Below are positions 25,663 to 33,673 of a stretch of DNA of 57,814 bases, piece by piece. Source of the DNA: Candidatus Rifleibacteriota bacterium (lineage in GTDB: Bacteria; Riflebacteria; Ozemobacteria; Ozemobacterales; Ozemobacteraceae); NCBI GenBank assembly GCA_029564115.1, contig JAKQQP010000006.1, positions 1 through 57,814 on the forward strand, written 5' to 3'. The notes under the pieces were generated by a model that was given only the letters and a program-made list of their open reading frames with translations, was not told the DNA's origin and did not search any database. Position numbers and translations under genes: made by a program. Numbering within the stretch: the stretch's first letter is position 1; each line of letters begins with the position of its first letter.

Positions 25663-26613
25663 ATGAGAACTTATATTTTTGGCCCGGTGCCATCGCGACG
25701 TCTTGGGATTTCGCTTGGAGTCGATTTAACACCAACAAAAACCTGCTCTTTCGACTGTCTTTACTGTCAGCTTTCGAAAACAAACTACCACACGTCTGAA
25801 CGCAAAGAATTCTGCAAAGCAGACGACGTGCTGGCCGAATTGAAAGAAACGCTGGCCGAAATAGCTCAACCAGACTGGATAACCATTTCCGGCACCGGCG
25901 AGCCAACCCTGCATTCGGGACTTGGTTATATCCTGGCCGAAATCAAAAAACTCGAGAACGCCCCAACGTGTGTCATCACAAATTCTTCTCTGATGCACAT
26001 GCCCGACGTCAGAAACGAATTGATGCTTGCTGACCGCCTGTTGCCCACTCTGACGACTGTCAACCCAGAAATATTCAAACGCATTCATCGTCCCACGGCA
26101 GACATAAAACTCGAAGCCATTCTCGACGGTTTAAAACAATTCACCGACAAATTTACGGGTTCGGTCGAAATCGAAGTGTTCGTCTGCCCTGACATCAACG
26201 ATTCTGAGGCCGAAATCAGAGCACTCAGCAGATACCTCAACAGCCTGGAGCACCTTGAATCAGTTTACCTTAATACTGCTGTGCGGGTTCCGCTGGCGGT
26301 CGACATTCGAACTGCCGACCAGAGTAGACTTAATCGCTTCAGAGATCTGCTCGACCTGAAAGTTCCGGTTTCGACAGCCTTTGAACACAGTCTTATTCCA
26401 CCCAGAATCAGCAGCTGGAATAGGCCTGCCGCCTCTTCAGACATTCTAAAGCTTCTTCTGCGGCATCCATGCAGTGAGCAGCAACTCGAAAAGGTTCTCG
26501 GCTCGGCGCCCGACAAAATAAAACGGCTTTTAAGCGACCTGGCGGCCAGCGGCATGATAATCAAAGAAGAAAACGACTGCTGGTGCCTTACTGATTACAC
26601 GCTGAACAGGTAA
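25663..26613 (+). CDS. radical SAM protein, COG0731-like with C-terminal winged helix
   Basis: A 316-residue radical SAM enzyme. The iron-sulfur cysteines are Cys28, Cys32 and Cys35 in CSFDCLYC, preceded by the GPVPSRRLGISLGVD block typical of the COG0731 group often labelled wyosine-like. The SAM-binding TISGTGEPTLHSG follows. The last 70 residues (SDILKLLLRHPCSEQQLEKV ... LSDLAASGMIIKEENDCWCL) look like a winged helix. The wyosine label is doubtful for bacteria, and the substrate is unknown. It lies four bases after the small membrane protein gene. Confidence 0.85.
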   Translation: MRTYIFGPVPSRRLGISLGVDLTPTKTCSFDCLYCQLSKTNYHTSERKEFCKADDVLAELKETLAEIAQPDWITISGTGEPTLHSGLGYILAEIKKLENAPTCVITNSSLMHMPDVRNELMLADRLLPTLTTVNPEIFKRIHRPTADIKLEAILDGLKQFTDKFTGSVEIEVFVCPDINDSEAEIRALSRYLNSLEHLESVYLNTAVRVPLAVDIRTADQSRLNRFRDLLDLKVPVSTAFEHSLIPPRISSWNRPAASSDILKLLLRHPCSEQQLEKVLGSAPDKIKRLLSDLAASGMIIKEENDCWCLTDYTLNR

Positions 26614-26662
26614 AACCGTTCTCTGCCGGGCATTGTTCCCATCAACCTAATCGCTGAAGTCT

Positions 26663-26689
26663 TCAATAAGCTTTTGTATACCTTATTGA
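26663..26689. other. inverted repeat spanning a stop codon
   Basis: TCAATAAG (26663-26670) and CTTATTGA (26682-26689) can form an 8-base stem that includes the stop codon of the minus-strand gene, in the short gap between convergent genes. It has no T run, so a terminator role is doubtful. Confidence 0.25.
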
Positions 26690-27484
26690 GTCACGGCCTG
26701 GAACCCTTTTTTCGGGACGCAGTCGAAAGTTGATCGTCGGGCTCAATCTCAGGTCTTTTTTTAATTCAACCGGCTGAAAGCCTTCTGCAACGGCAAAAAG
26801 AGTAATCTCTGGCTGATCGACTTCAGAGAAACCCATACGAAAGTTGCCAGAAGCATCTGTAACCACAGCCTGATAACCAGACGAAACGAAAGCGCCCGGC
26901 AGTGGTCGACCGGTAAGCGAGTTCACGACTTTTCCTGTCAGGGCGATGTTAAGCTTACCGTTTTCGGTCAACAGCCCAGTCAACAGGTCTTGCAAGCTTG
27001 CTTTTTCGACAAAACCGCCAGCTTCGCTGAGCTCCGCCGGGAAAGACCCGGCCGGAAGATTATCGTTCAAAACGACTTCGGGCTGGCTCTGATAAGCAAA
27101 CATTCGCATAAGTTGACGCGTTTCATACGCATCTGGAGCGTGACTGCGCAGACATCTGGCCAGCTTTTGCAGGTAACAGACAGTCTCGAGATTGCGCAGC
27201 GGTTCTTCAGGCCTGAAACTGCCATCAGGGTAACCGGCCATAATCTTGAGCGATAACGCTCTGAAAACAGTCAGAAGGCGGTCCTCGTCAAGATCAGAAT
27301 ATTGCGGAATGCTGTCGGCAACCACCCGAATCTGTTTTTTTTCGAGAATATCTTCGATTAGAAGAGCGAGATCAAAACGGGTTAAAAGTTTATCATGGCT
27401 TTCGAAAGCGAAAGCCGAAAGAAAAACAACGCAACCAAGCAATATAAAAGGCAATATAAAGGTTCGTTTAATTTTAAACTTCAT
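26663..27484 (-). CDS. exported protein, SLH-like domain plus carboxypeptidase-regulatory-like domain
   Basis: A 273-residue envelope protein. It has a signal peptide (MKFKIKRTFILPFILLGCVV), an SLH-like region at about residues 30-115 (LLTRFDLALLIEDIL, YSDLDEDRLLTVFRALSLKI, GYPDGSFRPEEPLRNLETVC) and, at about 180-255, a CarboxypepD_reg-like beta sandwich (LTGKVVNSLTGRPLPGAFVS, VVTDASGNFRMGF). ATG 27484 is preferred over 27499, which lies inside the previous gene. It is the last gene of a three-gene minus-strand operon. It may bind cell wall and another envelope protein; this is inferred from the domains. Confidence 0.7.
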   Translation of the reverse strand: MKFKIKRTFILPFILLGCVVFLSAFAFESHDKLLTRFDLALLIEDILEKKQIRVVADSIPQYSDLDEDRLLTVFRALSLKIMAGYPDGSFRPEEPLRNLETVCYLQKLARCLRSHAPDAYETRQLMRMFAYQSQPEVVLNDNLPAGSFPAELSEAGGFVEKASLQDLLTGLLTENGKLNIALTGKVVNSLTGRPLPGAFVSSGYQAVVTDASGNFRMGFSEVDQPEITLFAVAEGFQPVELKKDLRLSPTINFRLRPEKRVPGRDSIRYTKAY

Positions 27485-27488
27485 GGGT

Positions 27489-28172
27489 TCAGGCTCCACT
27501 CATAAACCAGACCTTACCTTCACGATAAAATCTGAGATTATAAAGCTGTGCAATGCCATGCAAGGCTTCAACCGGGCTAGCAGTCTCCAACTCGAGACTG
27601 AAAACTTCCGGCAGGGGTGCGACGAGTCTTATTTCAATACCCGCCTGCGCAGCCAATTCTTCTATAACAGGCTGAAAAGGAGCGTCATGCAGGCTTATTA
27701 CCGCAGGAGAATAGCTGCCTTCCTGGGGATTAAGCAGAGTTTTCGTTTCATTTTTATCTCTATTGGCAAAACTGGCCTTTTCTGTCAGTCTGACAATCAC
27801 ATCGTTGCCAGCATAGCGTACTGATGCCAGAAAATCAGGCCTGATATAAAATCTGACCCGACTGCCTCTTTTCACTCCGTCGGTTGTGGTCAGATATGCG
27901 AGCTTGATTGCCCGTCCCGCAAACGCACGCTGCAAAAGCTCAGCGTCAATCTGAGTCTGGGCAAAATCAAGGGTAAGGCAGTTATGCTCGCCTGAAAATC
28001 TTGTGGCAGGCCTCGTCAGACGAGTCATTGAAATAATTACATCGACCTCATCAGTTTTTTCAAATACGGCGAAGTCGGTAATCCCGGCAAAATCATGTTT
28101 TGCTTCTGCAACGGGCCATAAAAAGAACGGGAGCACGAAAACAAAAACCGCAAGCAGAAGTATTCGTCGCAT
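27489..28172 (-). CDS. AMIN-like and STN-domain exported protein
   Basis: A 227-residue exported protein: signal peptide (ILLLAVFVFVLPFFLWPVAEA), then an AMIN-like domain at about residues 28-135 (ITDFAVFEKTDEVDVIISM, LTLDFAQTQID, RFYIRPDFLASVRYAGNDV), then an STN-like domain at about 155-225 (VISLHDAPFQPVIEELAAQA, LELETASPVEALHGI, YNLRFYREGKVWFM). The same two modules, without the pore, form the N-terminal half of the secretin PilQ. No secretin pore domain follows. The start overlaps the stop of the upstream gene by one base. Confidence 0.72.
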   Translation of the reverse strand: MRRILLLAVFVFVLPFFLWPVAEAKHDFAGITDFAVFEKTDEVDVIISMTRLTRPATRFSGEHNCLTLDFAQTQIDAELLQRAFAGRAIKLAYLTTTDGVKRGSRVRFYIRPDFLASVRYAGNDVIVRLTEKASFANRDKNETKTLLNPQEGSYSPAVISLHDAPFQPVIEELAAQAGIEIRLVAPLPEVFSLELETASPVEALHGIAQLYNLRFYREGKVWFMSGA

Positions 28173-28768
28173 CAGAACATCCTCCCGAAAAAGGTTGCCT
28201 GCTCGAGTTGAAAGTAGGCCTTGATACGCGAAGCGTCATTAAGATTTTCGACGTTATGATTCAAGGCAAGCAGTCTGTCACGAAGCCCCTCGGCATCGAC
28301 TTCAGCATTCTCTGGAAAGCAGGCGTTGGAGGGAACTGAAATCTGCATTTTTCTGGCAACGGCTTTTACAGCGTAATTCCATTCAGCTGCAGATATCGTT
28401 GCATGCGGAGCAAATTCAAGAATTTTGCGGTAACCGATTGCCCTTGCATCGAGAAGGTTTTTACAAACCCGATACACAGGGTGGTCTATGGCAATATCTG
28501 TAAAAGGCATAGCCGAAACTTTTACGCTTTCGGTACTGTTGAAAAGCTGGTAACTCATGACAGCCGAACCGACCAGAATCAATGCAGCAAGAATCATTGC
28601 CCCTCTGAAGAGAATGCTGCGCCGTGATCTTTTGGCAGTCTTCGACTTAGAAACGTCGAGCAGACTGCCACAGCTGCCGCAGAATTTTGCCATGGTCAGA
28701 TTGGCGGCCCCGCAGGTAACACAGGGACGTTTTTCTACTGTTTGTTCAGACAATATTTCTGCTGACAT
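28172..28768 (-). CDS. zinc-ribbon / membrane / SLH-like protein
   Basis: A 198-residue protein that links cytoplasm and envelope. A zinc ribbon at the N-terminus (CVTC ... CGSC; Cys16, 19, 30, 33) is followed by a basic stretch, one membrane segment (about 52-74) and an extracytoplasmic SLH-like region at about 85-150 (MPFTDIAIDHPVYRVCKNLL, ISAAEWNYAVKAVARKM). The basic KSKTAKRSRR before the membrane segment predicts the zinc ribbon inside. It is the first gene of the operon with the AMIN-STN and SLH/regulatory-domain proteins. Confidence 0.7.
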   Translation of the reverse strand: MSAEILSEQTVEKRPCVTCGAANLTMAKFCGSCGSLLDVSKSKTAKRSRRSILFRGAMILAALILVGSAVMSYQLFNSTESVKVSAMPFTDIAIDHPVYRVCKNLLDARAIGYRKILEFAPHATISAAEWNYAVKAVARKMQISVPSNACFPENAEVDAEGLRDRLLALNHNVENLNDASRIKAYFQLEQATFFGRMF

Positions 28769-28854
28769 CAGATTAAAACCTCACACCTGATAATCGGCAA
28801 AATTCATAAAACAGCTGAACAAAATATAGCTCCTGCAAAATCGGTACAATTTTA

Positions 28855-28883
28855 ATGACAAACTGCCCATCTCGTGATAAAAT
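28855..28883 (+). promoter_or_regulatory. promoter of the capD/wbpM-like gene
   Basis: ATGACA (28855-28860), a 17-base spacer and TAAAAT (28878-28883), each one base off consensus, about 50 bases upstream of the ATG. Confidence 0.5.
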
Positions 28884-28931
28884 CCGGGAAAACTGCCCTT
28901 GGTTAGGGATTCAGAGAGGGACTCGACGGTT

Positions 28932-30863
28932 ATGACGCCAATAAGAAAATTGATATTTCTACTGTCGGATATAATAATTATTTCTTTCTCGCTTATTGCG
29001 GCCATCTGGCTTAAATTCAACAAGCTCGATCCGCAACACATACAGTATCTTCTGTTTATAGTGCCGATCATGATACCAGCTGGCCTGGTCGCTTTCTGGT
29101 CAGCCGGTCTTTATAACCGTACCCTCAGATTTACCTCACTCCCTGACATGCTGGCGGTTTTTACTGCGGTCACCGGTTATTCGATGATCAAAATGTTTTC
29201 AATATACTTTCTCGAGTCGTTCCCGAGCCTGAGCGCGGTATTCATAATCGACTGGATGATCAGCCTGATTCTGGTGGGCGCCAGTCGTATTGCCCCAAGG
29301 GTGCTTCTGAATTTTGCCGAAGCCACACCCCTGAGGAACTGGTTGTATCAAAAAAGCAAAGAAAAAACCAAGCGAATCATCATCGTCGGAGCGGGGCAGG
29401 CTGGTGAAAGCATACTCCGTGAAATCAAGCGAAATATCAACCTGCCCATCGAAGTAGTGGGAATGATCGATGACGACCCCAAAAAACACAATCAGATCAT
29501 TCACGGCGTTAAAGTTATCGGGACTTCTGAAAAAATATCGCAGTTGTCCGAACAGTATCATGCTGACGAAATCATTATTGCGATTCCGTCAGCTTCTGGC
29601 AGTGAATTGCGCCGGATCGTCAAACTCTGCCAGAACACCAGAGTCAGATTCAAGACGCTTCCCGGCCTTCAGGATCTAATTGGCGGCAAACTCGTCAGTC
29701 TGCAGTTGCGTGATATCGCGATAGAAGACCTTCTCAGAAGACCACCATCCGAAATAAACCTCGCTGAAATCGCCGCATATGTTACTGGCAAAACCGTTCT
29801 GGTAACCGGAGCGGGGGGAAGTATCGGCAGTGAAATCTGTCGTCAGATACTGCCTTTTCAGCCTGAGAAGCTGCTAATGCTTGGCCATGGCGAAAACAGT
29901 ATCTTTAAAGCTCACCAGGAGCTTCTGCGCAGCCCAAGTCTTGGCAACACTCTCCTTATCCCGGTAATTGCCGACATTCAGGACCGCGAAAAAATCGGCC
30001 ATCTCTTCGGCTCACTGCGCCCCGAAATCGTCTTTCATGCAGCGGCTCACAAACATGTGCCATTAATGGAACTGAACCCGGAAGAAGCCGTAAAAAACAA
30101 TGTTCTGGGCACGAGAAATCTGGTCGATGCCGCTCACACTGCCAAAGTCGAAAGGTTCGTGATGATTTCGACAGACAAGGCAGTCAATCCTACCTCTGTT
30201 ATGGGCTCCAGCAAAAGAGTTGCCGAGAAAATTCTCAAATGTTATGCCAAACGCAGTCAGACAAGATTCGTGGCAGTCAGATTTGGCAACGTTCTCGGCA
30301 GCCGGGGCAGCGTTATTCCGATGTTCAAACAGCAGATCGAAAATGGCGGCCCGGTAACCATAACCCACCCGAAAATGATCAGATATTTCATGACCATACC
30401 AGAAGCCAGTAAACTCGTCATTCAAGCCGGAGCCTACGGCAAGGGCGGCGAAGTTTTTATCCTGGACATGGGCGAACCTGTAAAAATCCAGGATCTGGCC
30501 GAAGACCTGATCAGACTTGCAGGGCTCGAAGTGGGCCGAGACATAGAAATCAAATATACCGGAATGAGACCCGGTGAAAAGCTGTTCGAAGAGCTGCTTA
30601 CCGCATCTGAAGGCATCACTGCTACCCGCAACAGCAAAATATTCATAGCCAAAGCCGAAGAAGTCGATGAAGAAGCCTTGCGGGCCCAGGTAGACAAGCT
30701 GGAAATGGCCGCGAAACTTGGCAAACCACGCCAGATTATCAGAGCGTTCCAGGAAATCGTGCCTTCGTTTGCCCCGAACCGCGACATGATTCACAATGAC
30801 AAGGCCTACCGCGATGACCGCAAAAAAATGAACGAAAAACCCAGACTGCGAGTTATCGGCTAA
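28932..30863 (+). CDS. membrane nucleotide-sugar 4,6-dehydratase, CapD/WbpM/PglF type
   Basis: Converts a UDP-HexNAc sugar (typically UDP-GlcNAc) to a 4-keto-6-deoxy sugar for surface polysaccharide or glycan synthesis. From ATG 28932 it has 643 residues: four N-terminal membrane segments (residues 1-130), a first Rossmann domain (VGAGQAGESIL), and a second with VTGAGGSIGSEICRQ. The catalytic region reads STDKAVNPTSVMGSSKRVAE, where Met replaces the Tyr of the YxxxK motif, as in the large membrane dehydratases of this group. The frame also opens at TTG 28899, which has no better signal. No other glycan gene is adjacent. Confidence 0.9.
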   Translation: MTPIRKLIFLLSDIIIISFSLIAAIWLKFNKLDPQHIQYLLFIVPIMIPAGLVAFWSAGLYNRTLRFTSLPDMLAVFTAVTGYSMIKMFSIYFLESFPSLSAVFIIDWMISLILVGASRIAPRVLLNFAEATPLRNWLYQKSKEKTKRIIIVGAGQAGESILREIKRNINLPIEVVGMIDDDPKKHNQIIHGVKVIGTSEKISQLSEQYHADEIIIAIPSASGSELRRIVKLCQNTRVRFKTLPGLQDLIGGKLVSLQLRDIAIEDLLRRPPSEINLAEIAAYVTGKTVLVTGAGGSIGSEICRQILPFQPEKLLMLGHGENSIFKAHQELLRSPSLGNTLLIPVIADIQDREKIGHLFGSLRPEIVFHAAAHKHVPLMELNPEEAVKNNVLGTRNLVDAAHTAKVERFVMISTDKAVNPTSVMGSSKRVAEKILKCYAKRSQTRFVAVRFGNVLGSRGSVIPMFKQQIENGGPVTITHPKMIRYFMTIPEASKLVIQAGAYGKGGEVFILDMGEPVKIQDLAEDLIRLAGLEVGRDIEIKYTGMRPGEKLFEELLTASEGITATRNSKIFIAKAEEVDEEALRAQVDKLEMAAKLGKPRQIIRAFQEIVPSFAPNRDMIHNDKAYRDDRKKMNEKPRLRVIG

Positions 30864-30889
30864 GACACCTCAACGGTGTAAAGTCTCAT

Positions 30890-30931
30890 AAAAAGGCCGG
30901 CTCCGACATTTTTTCGGGGCCGGCCTTTTTT
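30890..30931. terminator. bidirectional intrinsic terminator between convergent genes
   Basis: AAAAAGGCCGGC (30890-30901) and GCCGGCCTTTTT (30919-30930) pair perfectly, with extra pairing CCG/CGG inside. T runs are present on both strands, between the stops of the dehydratase and HD-GYP genes. Confidence 0.9.
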
Positions 30932-30938
30932 GCAAGAC

Positions 30939-32759
30939 TCAGGCTTTATCGCCATCTATCGGCGGAAACGGCTGCGAAGAGGGTGCAGTCGGCTCGGCCG
31001 GTTTTTCTTCTATTTTGATTTCAGCGTGAGAAGGTATTACCGGTGGGTAAGGCTGGCTTTCAAGCTTCGGTTTGTCGGTTTCCGGGGCAGGAGTGCTGCC
31101 ATGGGCCGCCATCGGCGGGTATGGCTGGCTGTCGAGTTCGCCGTGAATGCCATCTGCCGGGTCTCTGTTTTCGGTTTCGTCATCGATGAGAATCATGTCA
31201 TCGGTGCCTTCAATCTTTTCAAAATACTGGAAAAGCTTGCGTTCAAAAGCACGCATGAAAGCTTCGACACACACCGGATCGAACTGTTTGCCTGAAAATT
31301 TTTGCAGTTCGCCGACCGCCGTTTTAACCGAAAGCCCCTTGCGGTATGGGCGGTTAGTGGTCATGGCATCGAAAGCATCTGCCACACAGATTATACGCCC
31401 GGCCAGCGGGATAGTTTCGCCGGTGAGGTGTTCGGGGTAGCCACGACCGTCATAATATTCGTGATGGTGAAGTACACCTGGAATTTTATCGGCGAGAAAA
31501 TCTACCGGTCGCAGAATTTTGGCGCCGATAGCCGGATGCTTCTTGATGATGGCATACTCTTCATCGGTAAGCCGGCCAGGCTTGCGGATGATGCTGTCTT
31601 TAATACCGATTTTGCCGACGTCATGCAGCAAACCTGCGTATCTGATGCTTTCTATCTCTTTGGGGCTGAGACTCAATTCTTCGGCAATGGCAACCGAATA
31701 CTGAGTAACGCGCCGCGAATGCCCCTGAGTATAGGGGTCTTTGGCATCGATCGCAGTGGCCAAAACTTCGATGGTTGAGAGATAAACTTTTTGAATATTT
31801 TCGTAGAGACGGGCGTTTTCAATGGCCGAAACAGCCTGGTTAGCCACATTCTCTAACGTTTCCAGGTCGTGTTCATTGAATGGGATGTCGCCAGTTCGGT
31901 TCAGTACCTGAAGCACACCAACCACTCTATCTTTAAGACGCATCGGCACGCAAATCATCGATCTGGTCACAAAACCCGACTTTTTATCGGCACCCTTGAA
32001 AAAACGCGGGTCCTTTTCGGTGTCGGGAACGATAACCGGCTTGTTGTTCTGAGCACACCAGCCGGCCAGCCCGGTGCCCATCGGCAGCCGTATCTCCTGG
32101 AGCTTGGCACCCACATTCGGGTCACCTGAAACGATGTGAAAATAAAGTTCATTGGTCTGTTCATCAACGAGATAAACAGTAGAGGTCTCGCAACGCATAA
32201 CCTTGGTGGCAGTGCTCATGATCTTGGTCAACAGTTCACGCAGATCAAGAGTGGAGCTTACGACACGGCCAACTTCAAGCAGTGCGCCCATTTCTTCCAT
32301 GCGCAGCTTGACAAGCTCAACTTCAAGAAAAGTGCTCATGGAAGTCGTCGCCAGTTCGCGAAATGCTTCCATGGCTTCAGGTTCGGCAAAACGCAGTTCT
32401 CTGAGAATGAGAATGCCGAACGGGTCTGTATCAGGGCCAAGTGGAATCAATCTGTGCGCTTCACCCTTTTCGTCGGCGACAACACCTGGTCTGAATGGGG
32501 CCTTTTCATGTTTAAAGCTGGTAAACCGCTCACAATGGTAGTTGAGCGAATTTTCGTCAAAACCATCGTTGAATCTTATACGCGAAGCCTGTGCCGAGGC
32601 ATCGTAAAATATTACGCCAAGGCCTTTCTCGCCAAAAAGGCTGCAGGATGTGCGGCTGAGAATCAGAAGAATCGCATCGGTATCCTTTCCGCTCGAAAGA
32701 ATAGCCTTCTGTGCTTCGTAAAGAAGCTGCTGATGCGATACTTTTAAAGTTTCGGCCAC
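30939..32759 (-). CDS. GAF / HD-GYP cyclic-di-GMP phosphodiesterase with SQPYPP tail
   Basis: A 606-residue cytoplasmic protein. An N-terminal GAF-like region (about 1-150) is followed by a clear GAF domain (about 155-315, LLEVGRVVSSTLDLRELL ... MICVPMRLKDRVVGVLQVLN) and an HD-GYP domain (about 325-500) with LLHDVGKIGI, KKHPAIGAKIL, HHEYYDGRGYP and IICVADAFDAM. All metal and GYP residues are present, so cyclic-di-GMP hydrolysis is likely. The last 75 residues are disordered and acidic or Pro-rich, with three spaced copies of SQPYPP/SQPFPP, probably a docking tail. It lacks membrane segments. Confidence 0.9.
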   Translation of the reverse strand: MAETLKVSHQQLLYEAQKAILSSGKDTDAILLILSRTSCSLFGEKGLGVIFYDASAQASRIRFNDGFDENSLNYHCERFTSFKHEKAPFRPGVVADEKGEAHRLIPLGPDTDPFGILILRELRFAEPEAMEAFRELATTSMSTFLEVELVKLRMEEMGALLEVGRVVSSTLDLRELLTKIMSTATKVMRCETSTVYLVDEQTNELYFHIVSGDPNVGAKLQEIRLPMGTGLAGWCAQNNKPVIVPDTEKDPRFFKGADKKSGFVTRSMICVPMRLKDRVVGVLQVLNRTGDIPFNEHDLETLENVANQAVSAIENARLYENIQKVYLSTIEVLATAIDAKDPYTQGHSRRVTQYSVAIAEELSLSPKEIESIRYAGLLHDVGKIGIKDSIIRKPGRLTDEEYAIIKKHPAIGAKILRPVDFLADKIPGVLHHHEYYDGRGYPEHLTGETIPLAGRIICVADAFDAMTTNRPYRKGLSVKTAVGELQKFSGKQFDPVCVEAFMRAFERKLFQYFEKIEGTDDMILIDDETENRDPADGIHGELDSQPYPPMAAHGSTPAPETDKPKLESQPYPPVIPSHAEIKIEEKPAEPTAPSSQPFPPIDGDKA

Positions 32760-32816
32760 TCCTGGTGGTCTCCTTAAATTTCTTTTACGACAGATCAGAG
32801 GAATCGCCTGGCAAAA

Positions 32817-33605
32817 CTACAGTTTTACCGTGTTTTGCACCTGTTTATGCAATTTTTTATCTTCATTCAGCCAGACAATCGTGTAATCACAACGCAACAC
32901 GCCCCACGCCATGACCGGGTTCGCGGGAACACGGTCTATATTTCGCTGCCACCAGCTCTCAGGGGTGACCCCAGAGACAGAGCCGTCTACAACTACGCTG
33001 CCGATGTCCCGTTGCAGAAAACAGGATTTACTGACTACGCTGTAACAACCAGCAAGACCTGTACCACTTCCGAAAAACAACAGCTGCTCGGGGCGATTGG
33101 AGAACTTCCAGGGCAGGGCCTCACGGTATTCGAGATTAGTTCCGTTAACATTTATAATTACGGGGAAATCGTCTTTTTTGTTTCCGAAAAAATTCTCCAG
33201 GTGTGTGTGAGGCAAAGAAACGGGAATTTTTCCGGTACCGTCGGCAACACTCATCAGCCAAAAAGGCCCATCAGGAGTGTTCAACAAAACTTTATCTCGA
33301 CCCGGAACTGTTTCACTCATATTAACAGGTCTTAACATCGGAAACTCGGCCCTGGCAAGTACAGACCTGCCAGCGTTGCGGGCTATCGCCTGCTCGCCAA
33401 GAAAAACTGCATCGATTCCACTGTCAAAGAGCAACTCAATTTGTTCTGCCAACCTGGAGGCAGTGGCAAACAAACCGTTCGCGTTTACTAGAACAACGCA
33501 ACCCGGGCCGGCCGCTTCTTTTACAAGAGCAATCAACCTGCGAAGCTGAGCCTGCTCGACTTCGTGTTGAATAACCCCAATAAATGCAATGGCTGGCATA
33601 GGCAA
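32817..33605 (-). CDS. YmdB-like protein lacking catalytic residues
   Basis: A 262-residue protein that follows the pattern of the YmdB metallophosphodiesterase family along its length. AFIGVIQHE stands where family members have IGDIVG, VVLVNANGLFA for NxENAAGG, IDAVFLGEQAI for VDVITLGNHxW, FPMLRPVNM for LLRPANY, and FGSGTGLAGC for GTHTHVQT. The metal ligands (Asp, Glu, Asn, His) at these positions are replaced, so it is probably not an active phosphodiesterase. It could instead bind a ligand or partner. I infer the homology from the order of blocks; it needs profile comparison. It lies 57 bases upstream of the HD-GYP gene on the same strand. Confidence 0.5.
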   Translation of the reverse strand: MPMPAIAFIGVIQHEVEQAQLRRLIALVKEAAGPGCVVLVNANGLFATASRLAEQIELLFDSGIDAVFLGEQAIARNAGRSVLARAEFPMLRPVNMSETVPGRDKVLLNTPDGPFWLMSVADGTGKIPVSLPHTHLENFFGNKKDDFPVIINVNGTNLEYREALPWKFSNRPEQLLFFGSGTGLAGCYSVVSKSCFLQRDIGSVVVDGSVSGVTPESWWQRNIDRVPANPVMAWGVLRCDYTIVWLNEDKKLHKQVQNTVKL

Positions 33606-33673
33606 TTAATTGTATCACATAGCCCTGCCTACCACAACAAAAACACAGAACAAATATGTAGAGACGGATTCAG

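Noticed and set aside
30063..30794. 243-codon open frame antisense to the sugar dehydratase
   Set aside because: A shadow of a strongly conserved gene; composition (His, Phe and Arg rich) and lack of a ribosome binding site do not support it.
2098..32943. 15-mer AACACGGTCTATATT shared by the porin spacer and the YmdB-like gene
   Set aside because: One copy is inside coding sequence, flanks do not match, and a few 15-mer coincidences are expected in 57 kb.
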